A stretch of 64,000 nt of DNA from Vibrio crassostreae (GTDB taxonomy: Bacteria; Pseudomonadota; Gammaproteobacteria; Enterobacterales; Vibrionaceae). This document shows positions 9,501-17,775 of this stretch, in pieces; within the stretch, counting starts at the first letter, position 1; every line of letters begins with the position of its first letter. Below the pieces are notes generated by a model. That model saw only the letters and a list, made by a program, of their open reading frames with translations, was not told where the DNA came from and made no database searches. The stretch lies in NCBI RefSeq assembly GCF_024347415.1, contig NZ_AP025476.1, positions 1,426,001-1,490,000 of the forward strand, given 5' to 3'. Position numbers and translations under genes: made by a program.

Positions 9501-10644
9501 TGTGCCTGCGCCAAACTACGCCGATGCATTCTTGGCTCGTGTTACACCGTTAGAAGCGCCGCTGTTAGACTCTCTTGAGAAAGAGCTACGCCGCATGACG
9601 GGTGTAGAAGTGGTACGTGATGACTGGAAGTTAGACCAGATTCCAGAGCACTTAAAGGTAACATTCCGCGCTGTCGATCATCGCAAGCGTAAGCTGAAAG
9701 AACAGAAAGATTTGCATGAGTTGAAAGAGAGCCTGAAAGACAAGGTTCAAGAAACGCTTTCTAAAGTAGCAGACGATGACATCGAGCAGCAGAACCTGCA
9801 CACGTGGAGCTTTGGTGAATTACCAAAAGTCTACCAACAGAAACGCGGTGGCTACGATGTTAAAGCCTTCCCTGCGCTGGTGGATACCAAAGACAGCGTA
9901 GAGATCAAACTGTTCGAAACCGAGCAAGAGCAGATCTCGGCAATGAAATCGGGTCAACGTCGTTTGATCTTATTGAACGTGCCGTCGCCGATCAAATACT
10001 TGCACTCTAACTTGCCGAACAAATCGAAACTTGGCTTGTACTTCAACCCGTACGGACAGGTACTTGATTTAATCGATGACTGTATCGCTTGTGGTATTGA
10101 TAAGCTGATTGAAGAGAAGGGCGGTTTGGTTTGGGAACCAGAGCAGTTTGAAGCACTGAAAGAGCACGTACGTGCAGAGTTGGGTGATACGGTAGTTGAG
10201 ATTGCTCAACAAGTTGAAACCATCTTAACCACGGCATTCAGCATCAGTAAGAAGCTAAAAGGCCGTGTCGATCTTTCTATGGCATTCGCACTTTCTGACA
10301 TAAAAGCTCAAGTAGAAGGTTTGATTTTTAAGGGTTTTGCCACAGAATGTGGGTGGAAACGCCTGCCGGATATTCTACGCTATATGAGAGCGATTGAACG
10401 CCGCATGGAAAAACTGCCAATTGACCCGAATAAAGATCGTCTTCATATGATCAAAGTTGAGTCAGTAATGAATGATTACAAAGAACTGCTGAATAAAATT
10501 CCAAAAGGGATCGCGGTTCCAGAAAATGTAAAAGAGGTGCGTTGGATGATAGAAGAGCTTCGTGTAAGCTTCTTCGCACAGCAGCTCGGTACGCCTTACC
10601 CAGTATCAGATAAGCGTGTTAAAAACGCGATTGATGCTTGCTAA
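6592..10644 (+). CDS. hrpA: ATP-dependent RNA helicase HrpA
   Basis: A 1350-aa DEAH-box helicase, close to the usual HrpA length of about 1300. Walker A is GETGSGKTTQL near residue 143 and the DEAH box is DEAHERS near 239. SAT (ITSATIDPERF) and the motif VI region (ASANQRKGRCGRVAEG) follow, then the HA2/OB-fold regions and the long DUF3418 C-terminal part. The first about 60 residues are an Asn/Ser/Lys-rich extension that may be disordered. The start is TTG with AGGA upstream. HrpA acts on structured RNA and collided ribosomes. The gene stands alone between a terminator and a barrel-protein gene. Confidence 0.97.
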   Translation: MTSSPEKADNNKNAAQSSSSKNNTASNKSAEQSNAKKAEQSATNNKSSQNSPASLRKALNECMMRDRFRLSKRIAGASKIKNEQAKHAVFDEIALDIAKSMMTATQRAAQKPTIEYPEILPVSQKRDDIAKAIAENQVVIVAGETGSGKTTQLPKICSELGRGRFGLIGHTQPRRLAARSVANRIAEEMETQLGEFVGYKVRFNDQISDNTQIKLMTDGILLAEIQHDRFLNQYDTIIIDEAHERSLNIDFIMGYLKELLPKRPDLKVIITSATIDPERFSKHFNNAPIIEVSGRTYPVDTRYRPLGGDESDSDRDQIEGIFEAVDELCDEGLGDILIFMNGEREIRDTADALSKRNLRDTEIVPLYARLSAGEQNRIFQSHTGRRIVLATNVAETSLTVPGIKYVIDPGTARISRYSYRTKVQRLPIEPVSQASANQRKGRCGRVAEGICIRLYSEEDFESRPEFTDPEILRTNLASVILQMTALGLGDIQAFPFVEAPDKRNIQDGVRLLEELGAIATVEPSANKNKNQGDDKKKLTAIGRKLAKLPIDPRLARMVIEAPRNRCLHEVMVIASALSIQDPRERPSDKQQSSDDKHKRFFDKESDFITFVNLWDYIKQQQKALSSNQFRKQCKQDYLNYLRIREWQDVYFQIHQAMRELDTKLNTEPGSYDGIHMSLLSGLLSHIGMKDQEKNEYQGARNARFHIFPASGLFKKQPKWIMSAELVETSKLWGRVIAKIQPEWIEPLAKHLIKRSYSEPHWSKKQAAVMAHEKVMLYGIPIVPKRLVNYGAIDATVSRELFVRSALVEGEWETKHTFFKQNRKLLQEVEELEHKSRRRDILIDDDELFDFYDQRVGEEAVSGRHFDTWWKKTSQKTPELLNFEKSMLFRGDASHVTDLDYPNFWHQNGIKLKLSYQFEPGDDNDGVTVHIPLPILNQIDQNGFDWQIPGLRQELVISLIKSLPKTLRRNFVPAPNYADAFLARVTPLEAPLLDSLEKELRRMTGVEVVRDDWKLDQIPEHLKVTFRAVDHRKRKLKEQKDLHELKESLKDKVQETLSKVADDDIEQQNLHTWSFGELPKVYQQKRGGYDVKAFPALVDTKDSVEIKLFETEQEQISAMKSGQRRLILLNVPSPIKYLHSNLPNKSKLGLYFNPYGQVLDLIDDCIACGIDKLIEEKGGLVWEPEQFEALKEHVRAELGDTVVEIAQQVETILTTAFSISKKLKGRVDLSMAFALSDIKAQVEGLIFKGFATECGWKRLPDILRYMRAIERRMEKLPIDPNKDRLHMIKVESVMNDYKELLNKIPKGIAVPENVKEVRWMIEELRVSFFAQQLGTPYPVSDKRVKNAIDAC

Positions 10645-10786
10645 AGGAATAAAGCTAGACGCAATAGCAAGGTTTGGGTATAAATCTTGCTTATTGCATT
10701 ACTAATTAAATAGTTACTACAAAAAGGGCGACTTGGTGGCAATTTATTACCACGCAAGGCCTGCCACTAGGACGAAAAGGTCGAAT

Positions 10787-11281
10787 ATGAAAAAAACGTT
10801 ATTGGCACTAGCACTGCTAGGTGCATCTTCAACAGCTATGGCTGATTCTTGGTTGTACGGCGGTGTTATGGGTGGTCAAAACTCATTAGGCAACGAAGAA
10901 GAAACAGCGATGGGTATCCACGTAGGTACAGGCATCCTGCCACTAATCGGTATTGAAGCGGGTTACTGGGATCTAGGTTCTTTCGACAGCGTTAAGTACG
11001 GCAACCGTGACCTTACAAACCTAGATGCAAGCACAGCTTACCTAGCGATCAAACCAAGCATCGACTTCGGCCCTCTTCACGTTTACGCGAAGGCTGGTAT
11101 CCATTCCTACGATCTTAAATCTGATGGCTTCAAGCAATCAGGTGAAGATGTAATGTACGGTGTAGGCGCAGAATACTTCATCTTTGGTCCACTATCTGTC
11201 GGCGCTAGCTACCAAAACTTCAAAATGAAAGATGACGACTCAGGCGTATTCACGCTAAACGCAACTATCCACCTACTGTAA
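10787..11281 (+). CDS. Small outer-membrane beta-barrel protein
   Basis: The 164-aa product has a clear signal peptide (MKKTLLALALLGASSTAMADS). Alternating strands with Gly/Tyr-rich turns follow (YGGVMGGQNS, VGAEYFIFGPLSVGASYQNF). It resembles the eight-stranded OMP_b-brl proteins common in Vibrio. The start at 10787 is chosen because AAAAGG lies 6-7 bases upstream and the signal peptide begins there; a longer frame from 10733 adds a non-signal sequence. Own promoter and terminator suggest a monocistronic gene. Function unknown. Confidence 0.8.
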   Translation: MKKTLLALALLGASSTAMADSWLYGGVMGGQNSLGNEEETAMGIHVGTGILPLIGIEAGYWDLGSFDSVKYGNRDLTNLDASTAYLAIKPSIDFGPLHVYAKAGIHSYDLKSDGFKQSGEDVMYGVGAEYFIFGPLSVGASYQNFKMKDDDSGVFTLNATIHLL

Positions 11282-11348
11282 TCAATCAGTAAGACGATCG
11301 TAAATAACGGTCGGATAGTCGTTAAAGAGTTCGTTAGAATTCATAAAA

Positions 11349-11375
11349 AATGCCAGCTTGATAGCTGGCATTTTT
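11349..11375 (+). terminator. Rho-independent terminator
   Basis: ATGCCAGC / GCTGGCAT stem with a 6-nt loop, followed by TTTTG and preceded by an A run. It may serve both the barrel gene and the opposing replication pair. Confidence 0.8.
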
Positions 11376-11445
11376 GTATCTGTTCAATAGTAATGTGGCT
11401 GACTTAAGCGGTATTACTTAAGCGGTATGAGTTAAGCGAGCAGCG

Positions 11446-12291
11446 CTATTTTTTGCTGTTTAGAATCTTCTGGATTCTTGGGTTAATCGCTTTACCGTGT
11501 TGGCTTTCATACTCTTCGCGTTTCAAGTCGTTTAGGTTCTTCACTGAGTTAGCGGCAAGAAGGAATTGCGGTAACTCCGTTTCTAGCATGCCTTTCTCAT
11601 CTAAACGTTTTGCTTCCAAGTAGTACTTCTTAAACAGGCCATCAAGCTTGTTTTCCGCAGTGCGCTTCAAGTCATACAGCTTGTTTTGAATCAGCCATTT
11701 CTCAATCTTGTTCACCGCTGTGCGCGACAACACACGGATACGGCTATCCAACAACTCTTCTTCCGTCAAAGAATCTTTCAGGATCCATAGCTCACCCATT
11801 TGCGGCGGCCAACTGTTGCCAAGCTGAATGCGCTCATGACAGTGCATTAGCACTCGGTTTAGGCCGTCTGAATCAACAGAGTTAGCAAACTCAATGAACT
11901 TGCCACTTGGCTCGCTACCGTACTGATATTCCCACTGCGTTTCGTATACGCTCAAGAAAGAGCCGAACACATGGATACACCAATCGGTTAGTTCTAATTC
12001 TGCGGCATCCTGATCAACAACTGGCACTTGTTGAGACGCACCAGTGCTAGCAGCATTAGGTGTCGCTACTTCCGTACTCTGTGCTTCAATAACGTCAGGT
12101 ACTGCGGGATCTTTAGGCAGCACTTCCGGAACAACAGGTTGAGCTTGCTCAGAAGGTTGGCTTTTTGCCTTTTTGAATGAGCTGCTGCCTGAAGCGTTCA
12201 GATGGGCTAAGCTTTTGTCGATACCCATTTCCTTGAGCTTGTCCTGCATTTCCTGAATATTGAGAGGTCTTCTGCTGTTGTTGTCTTTCAT
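11446..12291 (-). CDS. Putative replication protein, weakly lambda-P-like, paired with a DnaT-like protein
   Basis: A 281-aa soluble protein. The first about 95 residues are a Pro/Ala/Gln/Val-rich linker. The rest is helical, with a phrase near 145-170 (LMHCHERIQLGNSWPPQMGE) that recalls the phage lambda P helicase-loader family, where the pattern is a helix, Pro-Pro-x-x-G-E/Q and a second helical block. This similarity is by eye and weak. The gene starts 143 bp inside the preceding DnaT-like gene in another frame. Placement next to DnaT suggests a primosome or helicase-loading job, analogous to dnaT-dnaC in enteric bacteria. Confidence 0.6.
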   Translation of the reverse strand: MKDNNSRRPLNIQEMQDKLKEMGIDKSLAHLNASGSSSFKKAKSQPSEQAQPVVPEVLPKDPAVPDVIEAQSTEVATPNAASTGASQQVPVVDQDAAELELTDWCIHVFGSFLSVYETQWEYQYGSEPSGKFIEFANSVDSDGLNRVLMHCHERIQLGNSWPPQMGELWILKDSLTEEELLDSRIRVLSRTAVNKIEKWLIQNKLYDLKRTAENKLDGLFKKYYLEAKRLDEKGMLETELPQFLLAANSVKNLNDLKREEYESQHGKAINPRIQKILNSKK

Positions 12292-12934
12292 TTTGCTTCT
12301 CGTTAACTAACCAGTACTGCAACTTGGATTCGATGCGTGATATTGGCATTAGTTCATTGGCTTTGGCTTTATACCAGAGGACAAATTTTTTCCATACTAA
12401 ACTATGGTCACCAGCAAGGCCGGAGAATTTAAACGCACGTTCCGCCCATGTTGGAATGATCTCTTCATCCAAATCATGCGTTGAAACGGTGTTGCTGTTC
12501 ATTGAGCCTCTGCCTTGTGGGCGAGGGGCATGTTGCATGTGTTGCATTGGCGCCGGAGCAGGCTGAAACTTAGGTGCAGGTGCAGGTGCAGGTGCAGGTG
12601 CAGGTGCTGTAGAGTAGACCGGAATACTATTGGCCGGTTGAGCCTCAACGTGCGCTGCAGCTTGCTCTTGCTCAATGAGCATTTTGAAAACGTGAATCTC
12701 TTTTTGATCTCGATAATCTACTTTCACCTTATCGAGAAAACCTTGGTCGACTAAACACTTAAGACAGTCGGCTAAACCAAACGTAGAGAGAGCACAAAGT
12801 TGACCTGCTGTCTGTAGGCACACATTGGTGTAGCCGAATTCGTCAGCACCGTCTGCAAGCATCAATAAAACTAGCTTTTCTGCTGGGCTAGAAGTATTCA
12901 CTTGCCAAGCTAAATAAGAATATTTGGCGCTCAA
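12149..12934 (-). CDS. DnaT-like primosomal / ssDNA-binding protein
   Basis: A 261-aa protein. Residues about 1-85 look like a winged-helix dimerisation domain (SSPAEKLVLLMLADGADEFG, then a HTH-like stretch). A Pro/Ala linker follows at about 105-130. The C-terminal domain at about 160-215 carries the DnaT DNA-binding pattern (WAERAFKFSG...WKKFVLWYKAKANE...RIESKLQYWLVNE). The tail is Gln-rich. The start is probably TTG at 12934. The linker is encoded by a hexanucleotide repeat. In E. coli DnaT takes part in PriA-dependent replication restart. Confidence 0.8.
   Translation of the reverse strand: MSAKYSYLAWQVNTSSPAEKLVLLMLADGADEFGYTNVCLQTAGQLCALSTFGLADCLKCLVDQGFLDKVKVDYRDQKEIHVFKMLIEQEQAAAHVEAQPANSIPVYSTAPAPAPAPAPAPKFQPAPAPMQHMQHAPRPQGRGSMNSNTVSTHDLDEEIIPTWAERAFKFSGLAGDHSLVWKKFVLWYKAKANELMPISRIESKLQYWLVNEKQNERQQQQKTSQYSGNAGQAQGNGYRQKLSPSERFRQQLIQKGKKPTF
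12572..12607. repeat. Hexanucleotide tandem repeat (AGGTGC)6 inside the DnaT-like gene
   Basis: Six perfect copies of AGGTGC (+ strand) encode the (Ala-Pro)n linker on the minus strand. Slippage would change linker length in steps of two residues without breaking the frame. Confidence 0.95.
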
Positions 12935-13463
12935 TATCGTGTTCTCAAAAAAGGTAAGTCGTTGTCACTATTGTAAGTCACCCCTTACCGAATTTATAGC
13001 AACTTAACAGAAAACGGCATTAGTAAGCCAAATATTGACCATAAGGAGACATCTGCCCTAAAAAGTAAGCCTACAGTCATTCATTCTTGTGGTTAGCGCT
13101 AGGAATCATTGGGCATGAATGCGCATAGCAGCTTAAAGTGACGACATTCTTTGTTAGGTTAAGAATGACCAATTCACTTTCGCAATCTGTAGGTCAAAAT
13201 ACGGGTCTTCTCTTAAGGTCGACTATTGATGATTGTCTTATCGACTCCCAATCCACCTATCCATTCAAATCCTGAATTTAATTTATAAAACACCTTGATA
13301 TGATCAATATTTGCGCTATTATGACGATAAGTCAGAAATGACGAAGCGTCACAAAATGGTTAACTACATGAATTTACTATTCGTGTTAATATATTGGATA
13401 GGAGCGTTTTAAATACTGGCGAAGCTTAGGTAATGGCTAAGCTCATATACGGACTGAGAAATT
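12935..13463. other. 529-bp intergenic region between the replication pair and the TetR gene
   Basis: No convincing reading frame. It must hold divergent promoters for the DnaT-like gene and the TetR gene. The only clear structure is the pair of palindromic sites at 13322-13351, about 110 bp before the TetR start. Confidence 0.7.
13322..13351. promoter_or_regulatory. Tandem palindromic operator sites upstream of the TetR gene
   Basis: TGACGAAGCGTCA at 13339-13351 is a near-perfect 13-bp palindrome. A degenerate copy, TGACGATAAGTCA, sits at 13322-13334. The same motif occurs twice more before the RND gene, so this is probably the autoregulatory site of the TetR protein. Confidence 0.7.
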
Positions 13464-14249
13464 ATGTTTGGCTTTGGTTGTAAAGGCGATAAACAAGGTA
13501 TCTTTGGTTGCAAAGGCGTGTTGTCTAAAAAGCAGCAGTCTATTGCAGACCGAGAAGTAGAGTTGATGTTGTTAGCAAAAGATCTGGTTCGAGAACAAGG
13601 GTTCGGGAACCTCACGATGGACAGGCTAACGGCAGCAAGTTCTTATTCTAAAGGTACGATATACAATCACTTTTGCAGCAAAGAAGACGTGGTTTTAGCC
13701 TTGTGTATTCACTCTTTAAAGACCGAGGCATTGATGTTTGCTCGTTCTGGAGAGTTTGAAGGCAACACACGCGAAAAGATAGTCGCACTGCACGTTGCTT
13801 ACCGAATCTATGCGCGCATGGAACCGGTATTATCAACCTGTGCGATCATGGCAAAAAGCCCGTGGGTACTAGAGAAAGCGTCTAGTGCACGCGTAGCCGA
13901 GATGAATGAACTGGAAGAGCTGGTGATTGAACAAGCCGACACTATGGTTAATCAAGCCGTAGAAGCCGGTGATCTTAAGTTCTCTTCTGGTGTGGGTTCT
14001 GATGCCATCGTGTTTGCTAACTGGTCAATCGCATTTGGTTCAAATGCCTTGTCACAGAACGCATCAAACAGTCACTGTATTAAGCGGTTACAAGACCCGT
14101 ATTCAGTATTACACAACGCGAACATGCTACTAGACGGCCTCAATTGGCAGCCCCTTTCTACCGACTGGGATTACCGTAAAACTTGGCGTCGTGTAGAACA
14201 AGAACTGTTCAGTGAAGAGATCGCTTACTTAGAATCTGTAGGTCGATAG
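13464..14249 (+). CDS. TetR family transcriptional regulator
   Basis: A 261-aa regulator. The helix-turn-helix lies at about residues 30-75 (LAKDLVREQGFGNLTMDRL, then SSYSKGTIYNHFCSKEDVV), matching the TetR_N pattern. The C-terminal ligand domain follows. Unusually, the first 18 residues contain two near-identical phrases, FGCKG at 4-8 (GCKG) and 14-18, giving Cys6 and Cys16 ten residues apart. The ribosome binding site is weak. The gene precedes an RND/LolA-like/outer-membrane operon, and TGACGANTCGTCA palindromes lie upstream of both, so it most likely represses itself and that operon. The inducer is unknown; a lipid or amphiphile is possible. Confidence 0.88.
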   Translation: MFGFGCKGDKQGIFGCKGVLSKKQQSIADREVELMLLAKDLVREQGFGNLTMDRLTAASSYSKGTIYNHFCSKEDVVLALCIHSLKTEALMFARSGEFEGNTREKIVALHVAYRIYARMEPVLSTCAIMAKSPWVLEKASSARVAEMNELEELVIEQADTMVNQAVEAGDLKFSSGVGSDAIVFANWSIAFGSNALSQNASNSHCIKRLQDPYSVLHNANMLLDGLNWQPLSTDWDYRKTWRRVEQELFSEEIAYLESVGR

Positions 14250-14292
14250 CTTCCATTAAGCCCACACATGTGGGTTTATTAATAACCATTTT

Positions 14293-14305
14293 TGACGATT
14301 CGTCA
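14293..14305. promoter_or_regulatory. Palindromic operator TGACGATTCGTCA
   Basis: A perfect 13-bp palindrome (odd centre) between the TetR gene and the RND gene. Identical half-sites TGACGA occur at 14404 and near 13339. Confidence 0.75.
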
Positions 14306-14403
14306 CAACTTGAGATTAACCGACTGTGGTTGCTGTTTTCTTGAGTGTTTGACTAAGAATTGTGTCTTTTGTCAGCTTCGGCTGGCTTTTTATGACACAA
14401 ATA

Positions 14404-14416
14404 TGACGAATCGTCA
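14404..14416. promoter_or_regulatory. Palindromic operator TGACGAATCGTCA overlapping the RND leader
   Basis: It ends 15 bp before the RND start codon at 14432 and just before the ribosome binding site GGAG. It is 111 bp from the preceding copy. Bound repressor here would block transcription close to the start site. Confidence 0.75.
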
Positions 14417-14431
14417 CAAATGGAGACTGTG

Positions 14432-16900
14432 ATGAAACATGACAGCCAGAAGCCCGCTTTCGATCAGCAAAATCGAGATAACCCTAATGCCGATAGCGTA
14501 AACGCAGATCTAAATAACAGTTGGCACTCAATACCTACCAAACGTTCGTTTATCGTTCTGCTGGTGGTGTTTTCAATCATCATTCTCTCTGCATTAGGGG
14601 CTAAGAACCTCTACTTTAGAGGGGACTACAACATCTTCTTCGAAGGCACCAACAAACAGTTGATGGCGTTCGATGAAATCCAAACCACCTTTGCAAAAAC
14701 CGACAACCTTGCGATTGTTGTCGCCCCTGAAGATGGCAATGTCTTCACTCCTGAAACCCTCACCCTAATTCAAAACCTCACGGTTGACGCGTGGCAGATC
14801 CCGTATTCAAGCCGTGTGGATTCTCTTGCCAATTATCAGCACACCGAAGCCATTGAAGATGACCTCTTGGTAGAAGACTTGCTGTATGAAGAGTACGAAC
14901 ACACACCAGAGCGCATAGCCAAAGTAAAACAGATCGCCCTCAACGAGCCGTTGCTCAAGAATGCCTTGGTGTCGGCTTCTGGCGATGTGACGATTGTTAA
15001 CGTGACCGTACAACTGCCAGAAATAGATAAAACAGCAGAAGTACAAGAGGTGATTGCGGCGATTAATGCCATGATCGGCAAGTACCAAGCTCAGCATCCG
15101 AATGTGGAATTCCATAAAGCGGGCATCATCGCCATGAACAACGCATTTATGACTTCGGCTCAACAAGACAGCTCAACGCTCGTGCCGTTAATGCTGCTAG
15201 TGGTACTAGTGTTCCTGACCTTTATGCTGCGCTCGTTCTTTAGTGTGGTGGCGACGCTTATTGTGATTATCTCTTCGATTGTTGCCACCATGGGTTTATC
15301 TGGTTGGGCAGGGATGTTCTTGAGTACCGCAACCGTCAATGTTCCTACCTTAGTGTTAACTTTGGCGGTTGCTGATTGTGTTCACGTAATCGTGACCATG
15401 AGACAAGCGATGCAACGCGGGATGGAGAAAGCACAAGCCATTCAATACAGCATTAAGCTCAATGCTATGCCAATTCTGATCACCTCAGTCACTACTGCGA
15501 TTGGTTTCTTGATGATGAACATGTCGGATTCACCAGTGCTGCGTGATTTCGGTAACTTATCGGCACTAGGCGTACTTATCGCGTGCTTCCTCTCTGTGAC
15601 TATGCTGCCTGCACTGCTAAAACTGCTGCCTGTGAAACGACTACCTGCTAACCCTGAGGCGGCAAACAAAGTCACCTTCATGGATAAGCTGGGCGATTTT
15701 GTCGTAACTAATCGTAAAGCACTGCTGCCTATTTCTACGCTAGTGATTGTGGGTGCCGCCGCGTTAATTCCACTCAACAAAGTGAACGATGAATCGGTGA
15801 AGTATTTCGATACTTCAAGTGAATTCAGACAAGCGGCCGACTTTATGGAAGAGACCGTAAGCGGCATGACGACCCTTAGCATCGCTGTGAAAACCAATGA
15901 GTCTCAAGCGATTGCCGATCCTGTGTTCTTGCAAGCAATTGGCGACTTTACTGATTGGCTACGTGTTCAACCAGAAACTGACCACGTGGCAACGCTTTCT
16001 GATGTGTATATGCGTTTGAACAAGAACATGCATGGCGACGACGAAAGCTACTACAAGCTGCCGCTTAACCGTGAACTTGCCGCGCAATACTTACTGCTTT
16101 ATGAGATGTCTCTGCCTTATGGCTTGGACTTGAACAACCAGATCAACGTCGATAAGTCATCGATCAAAATGGTACTTACCGTCGATAACCTCGGCAGCGT
16201 TGAGCTAGTGGAACTCGAAGAGCGCATTTACTCATGGTTTGCGGCAAATGCGCCTCAGTATGAAGTAGTCGCGTCGAGCCCATCACTGATGTTTGCCCAC
16301 ATTGGCGAAACCAACATGGCGAGCATGCTCTCGACTCTGCCTATTACCTTAGTGCTTATCTCTGGCTTGATGATCTTTGCGTTGCGCTCAGTTCGCTTAG
16401 GCATGATCAGCCTAGTGCCAAACATTGCGCCTGCGATCATTGGCTTTGGTTTATGGGCGCTTATCTCTGGTGAAATCAACCTTGGTTTGTCAGTCGTGGT
16501 CACGCTCACATTGGGTATCGTGGTCGATGATGCAGTGCACTTCTTAAGTAAATACCAACGCGCCAGAATGGAAGGGAAATCAGCAGAAGAAGCCGTTCGT
16601 TACGCCTTCCACACTGTTGGCCGTGCGTTGTGGATCACCACGGTGGTGCTTGTGGCTGGTTTCTCTGTACTGGCAATGTCGAGCTTCAGACTCAACTCCG
16701 ACATGGGCTTACTCAGCGCGATTGTGATTTTCATTGCGCTGGTGGTCGACTTCATCTTGCTACCGAGCTTACTGATGATCTTCGACAAACAGACGCACTA
16801 TGCAGATAAACCTCAGCACGAATCGCAACCATCTAATGCCGAGTTATCTAGAACAACGCAGCCTAACTCGACTGCCGAACTGACTACATCGACCAAATAG
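14432..16900 (+). CDS. RND superfamily (MMPL-type) exporter
   Basis: An 822-aa inner-membrane protein with two homologous halves, each a first membrane helix (residues about 33-55 in the first half), a large periplasmic loop and five further helices. The family Asp residues in the fourth helix of each half are visible: VLTLAVADCVHVIV and GIVVDDAVHFL. Length and the absence of a membrane-fusion partner fit MMPL-type lipid exporters rather than tripartite drug pumps. The start at 14432 has GGAG at good spacing; a Met at 14420 lies before it. It heads a three-gene operon with a LolA-like periplasmic protein and an outer-membrane protein, which suggests a route for lipid or hydrophobic cargo to the outer membrane. 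Confidence 0.88.
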   Translation: MKHDSQKPAFDQQNRDNPNADSVNADLNNSWHSIPTKRSFIVLLVVFSIIILSALGAKNLYFRGDYNIFFEGTNKQLMAFDEIQTTFAKTDNLAIVVAPEDGNVFTPETLTLIQNLTVDAWQIPYSSRVDSLANYQHTEAIEDDLLVEDLLYEEYEHTPERIAKVKQIALNEPLLKNALVSASGDVTIVNVTVQLPEIDKTAEVQEVIAAINAMIGKYQAQHPNVEFHKAGIIAMNNAFMTSAQQDSSTLVPLMLLVVLVFLTFMLRSFFSVVATLIVIISSIVATMGLSGWAGMFLSTATVNVPTLVLTLAVADCVHVIVTMRQAMQRGMEKAQAIQYSIKLNAMPILITSVTTAIGFLMMNMSDSPVLRDFGNLSALGVLIACFLSVTMLPALLKLLPVKRLPANPEAANKVTFMDKLGDFVVTNRKALLPISTLVIVGAAALIPLNKVNDESVKYFDTSSEFRQAADFMEETVSGMTTLSIAVKTNESQAIADPVFLQAIGDFTDWLRVQPETDHVATLSDVYMRLNKNMHGDDESYYKLPLNRELAAQYLLLYEMSLPYGLDLNNQINVDKSSIKMVLTVDNLGSVELVELEERIYSWFAANAPQYEVVASSPSLMFAHIGETNMASMLSTLPITLVLISGLMIFALRSVRLGMISLVPNIAPAIIGFGLWALISGEINLGLSVVVTLTLGIVVDDAVHFLSKYQRARMEGKSAEEAVRYAFHTVGRALWITTVVLVAGFSVLAMSSFRLNSDMGLLSAIVIFIALVVDFILLPSLLMIFDKQTHYADKPQHESQPSNAELSRTTQPNSTAELTTSTK

Positions 16901-16944
16901 GGAATTGTCAGCCTGCTGCGGTGGGCTGATTCAAGGAGATATTT

Positions 16945-17766
16945 ATGAAAAGCGTTAAACAATCATTCGTTACTACACTATTTGCTGTCAGCTCATTGAG
17001 CGTCGGTACGTTAACAATTGGCACATTCGCCGCTTTCCCAGCGTTAGCAGACCCGGCGAAAGGTTTAGAAATTGCTGAGCAACGCAAAGCCGTTGATATG
17101 GGGTGGGGCGATTCTGTCGCGACCATGGAAATGCTACTTCGTAATAAACAAGGTGAAAGCAGCACACGCCTAATGCGATTGAAATCTTTGGAAGTCGATG
17201 ACGATGGCGACAAAGGCTTAACCATTTTTGATGAGCCACGTGATGTAAAAGGTACGGCTTTCCTAAACCATTCACACATCACCAAATCCGATGACCAGTG
17301 GCTGTATCTGCCTGCATTGAAACGTGTGAAGCGTATCTCTTCACGCAACAAATCGGGCCCGTTTATGGGCAGTGAATTTGCTTACGAAGACTTGAGCTCG
17401 TTTGAGCTAGAAAAGTACACCTTTAACTACATTGAAGACGCCAAAATCGAAGGTGTCGATACCTTTGTTTTAGAGCAAGTACCGACCGACAAAAACTCTG
17501 GCTACACCATGCAAAAAGTATGGCTAGACCAACAATACTACCGCCCCGTTCAAGTGGAGTTTTACGACCGTAAAGGCGCATTGCTGAAAACTCTATCGTT
17601 CCAAGACTACAAACAATACCTAAACCAATACTGGCGCGCACACACCATGTCGATGCAAAACCACCAAACAGGCAAAAGTACGGTATTAACTACGACAGAT
17701 TTAGCCTTCCAGACCGGTCTTAAAGACAAGGATTTCCAAAAGAACACACTAAAACGTGCAAAATAA
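16945..17766 (+). CDS. LolA-like outer-membrane lipoprotein-sorting-type periplasmic protein
   Basis: A 273-aa protein with a long signal peptide (to about residue 36, PALADP). The mature part shows the LolA-like pattern of these operons: an early EMLLRNKQGESS strand, then DEPRDVKGTAFL, DQWLYLPALKRVKRISS and GPFMGSEFAYEDL. LolA/LolB-fold proteins bind acyl chains in a half-barrel cavity. A strong AAGGAG site precedes the ATG. It is 44 bp after the RND gene and 9 bp before the outer-membrane gene. It probably carries hydrophobic cargo between the two, but the cargo is not known. Confidence 0.82.
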   Translation: MKSVKQSFVTTLFAVSSLSVGTLTIGTFAAFPALADPAKGLEIAEQRKAVDMGWGDSVATMEMLLRNKQGESSTRLMRLKSLEVDDDGDKGLTIFDEPRDVKGTAFLNHSHITKSDDQWLYLPALKRVKRISSRNKSGPFMGSEFAYEDLSSFELEKYTFNYIEDAKIEGVDTFVLEQVPTDKNSGYTMQKVWLDQQYYRPVQVEFYDRKGALLKTLSFQDYKQYLNQYWRAHTMSMQNHQTGKSTVLTTTDLAFQTGLKDKDFQKNTLKRAK

Positions 17767-17775
17767 GGCAGGAAT

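Noticed and set aside
12572..12607. Possible CRISPR-like array
   Set aside because: Simple contiguous 6-bp repeats with no spacers.
12515..12754. Arg/Cys-rich + strand frame over the hexamer repeat
   Set aside because: It is the antisense shadow of the (AGGTGC)6 repeat in the DnaT-like gene; the composition is repeat-driven and there is no ribosome binding site.
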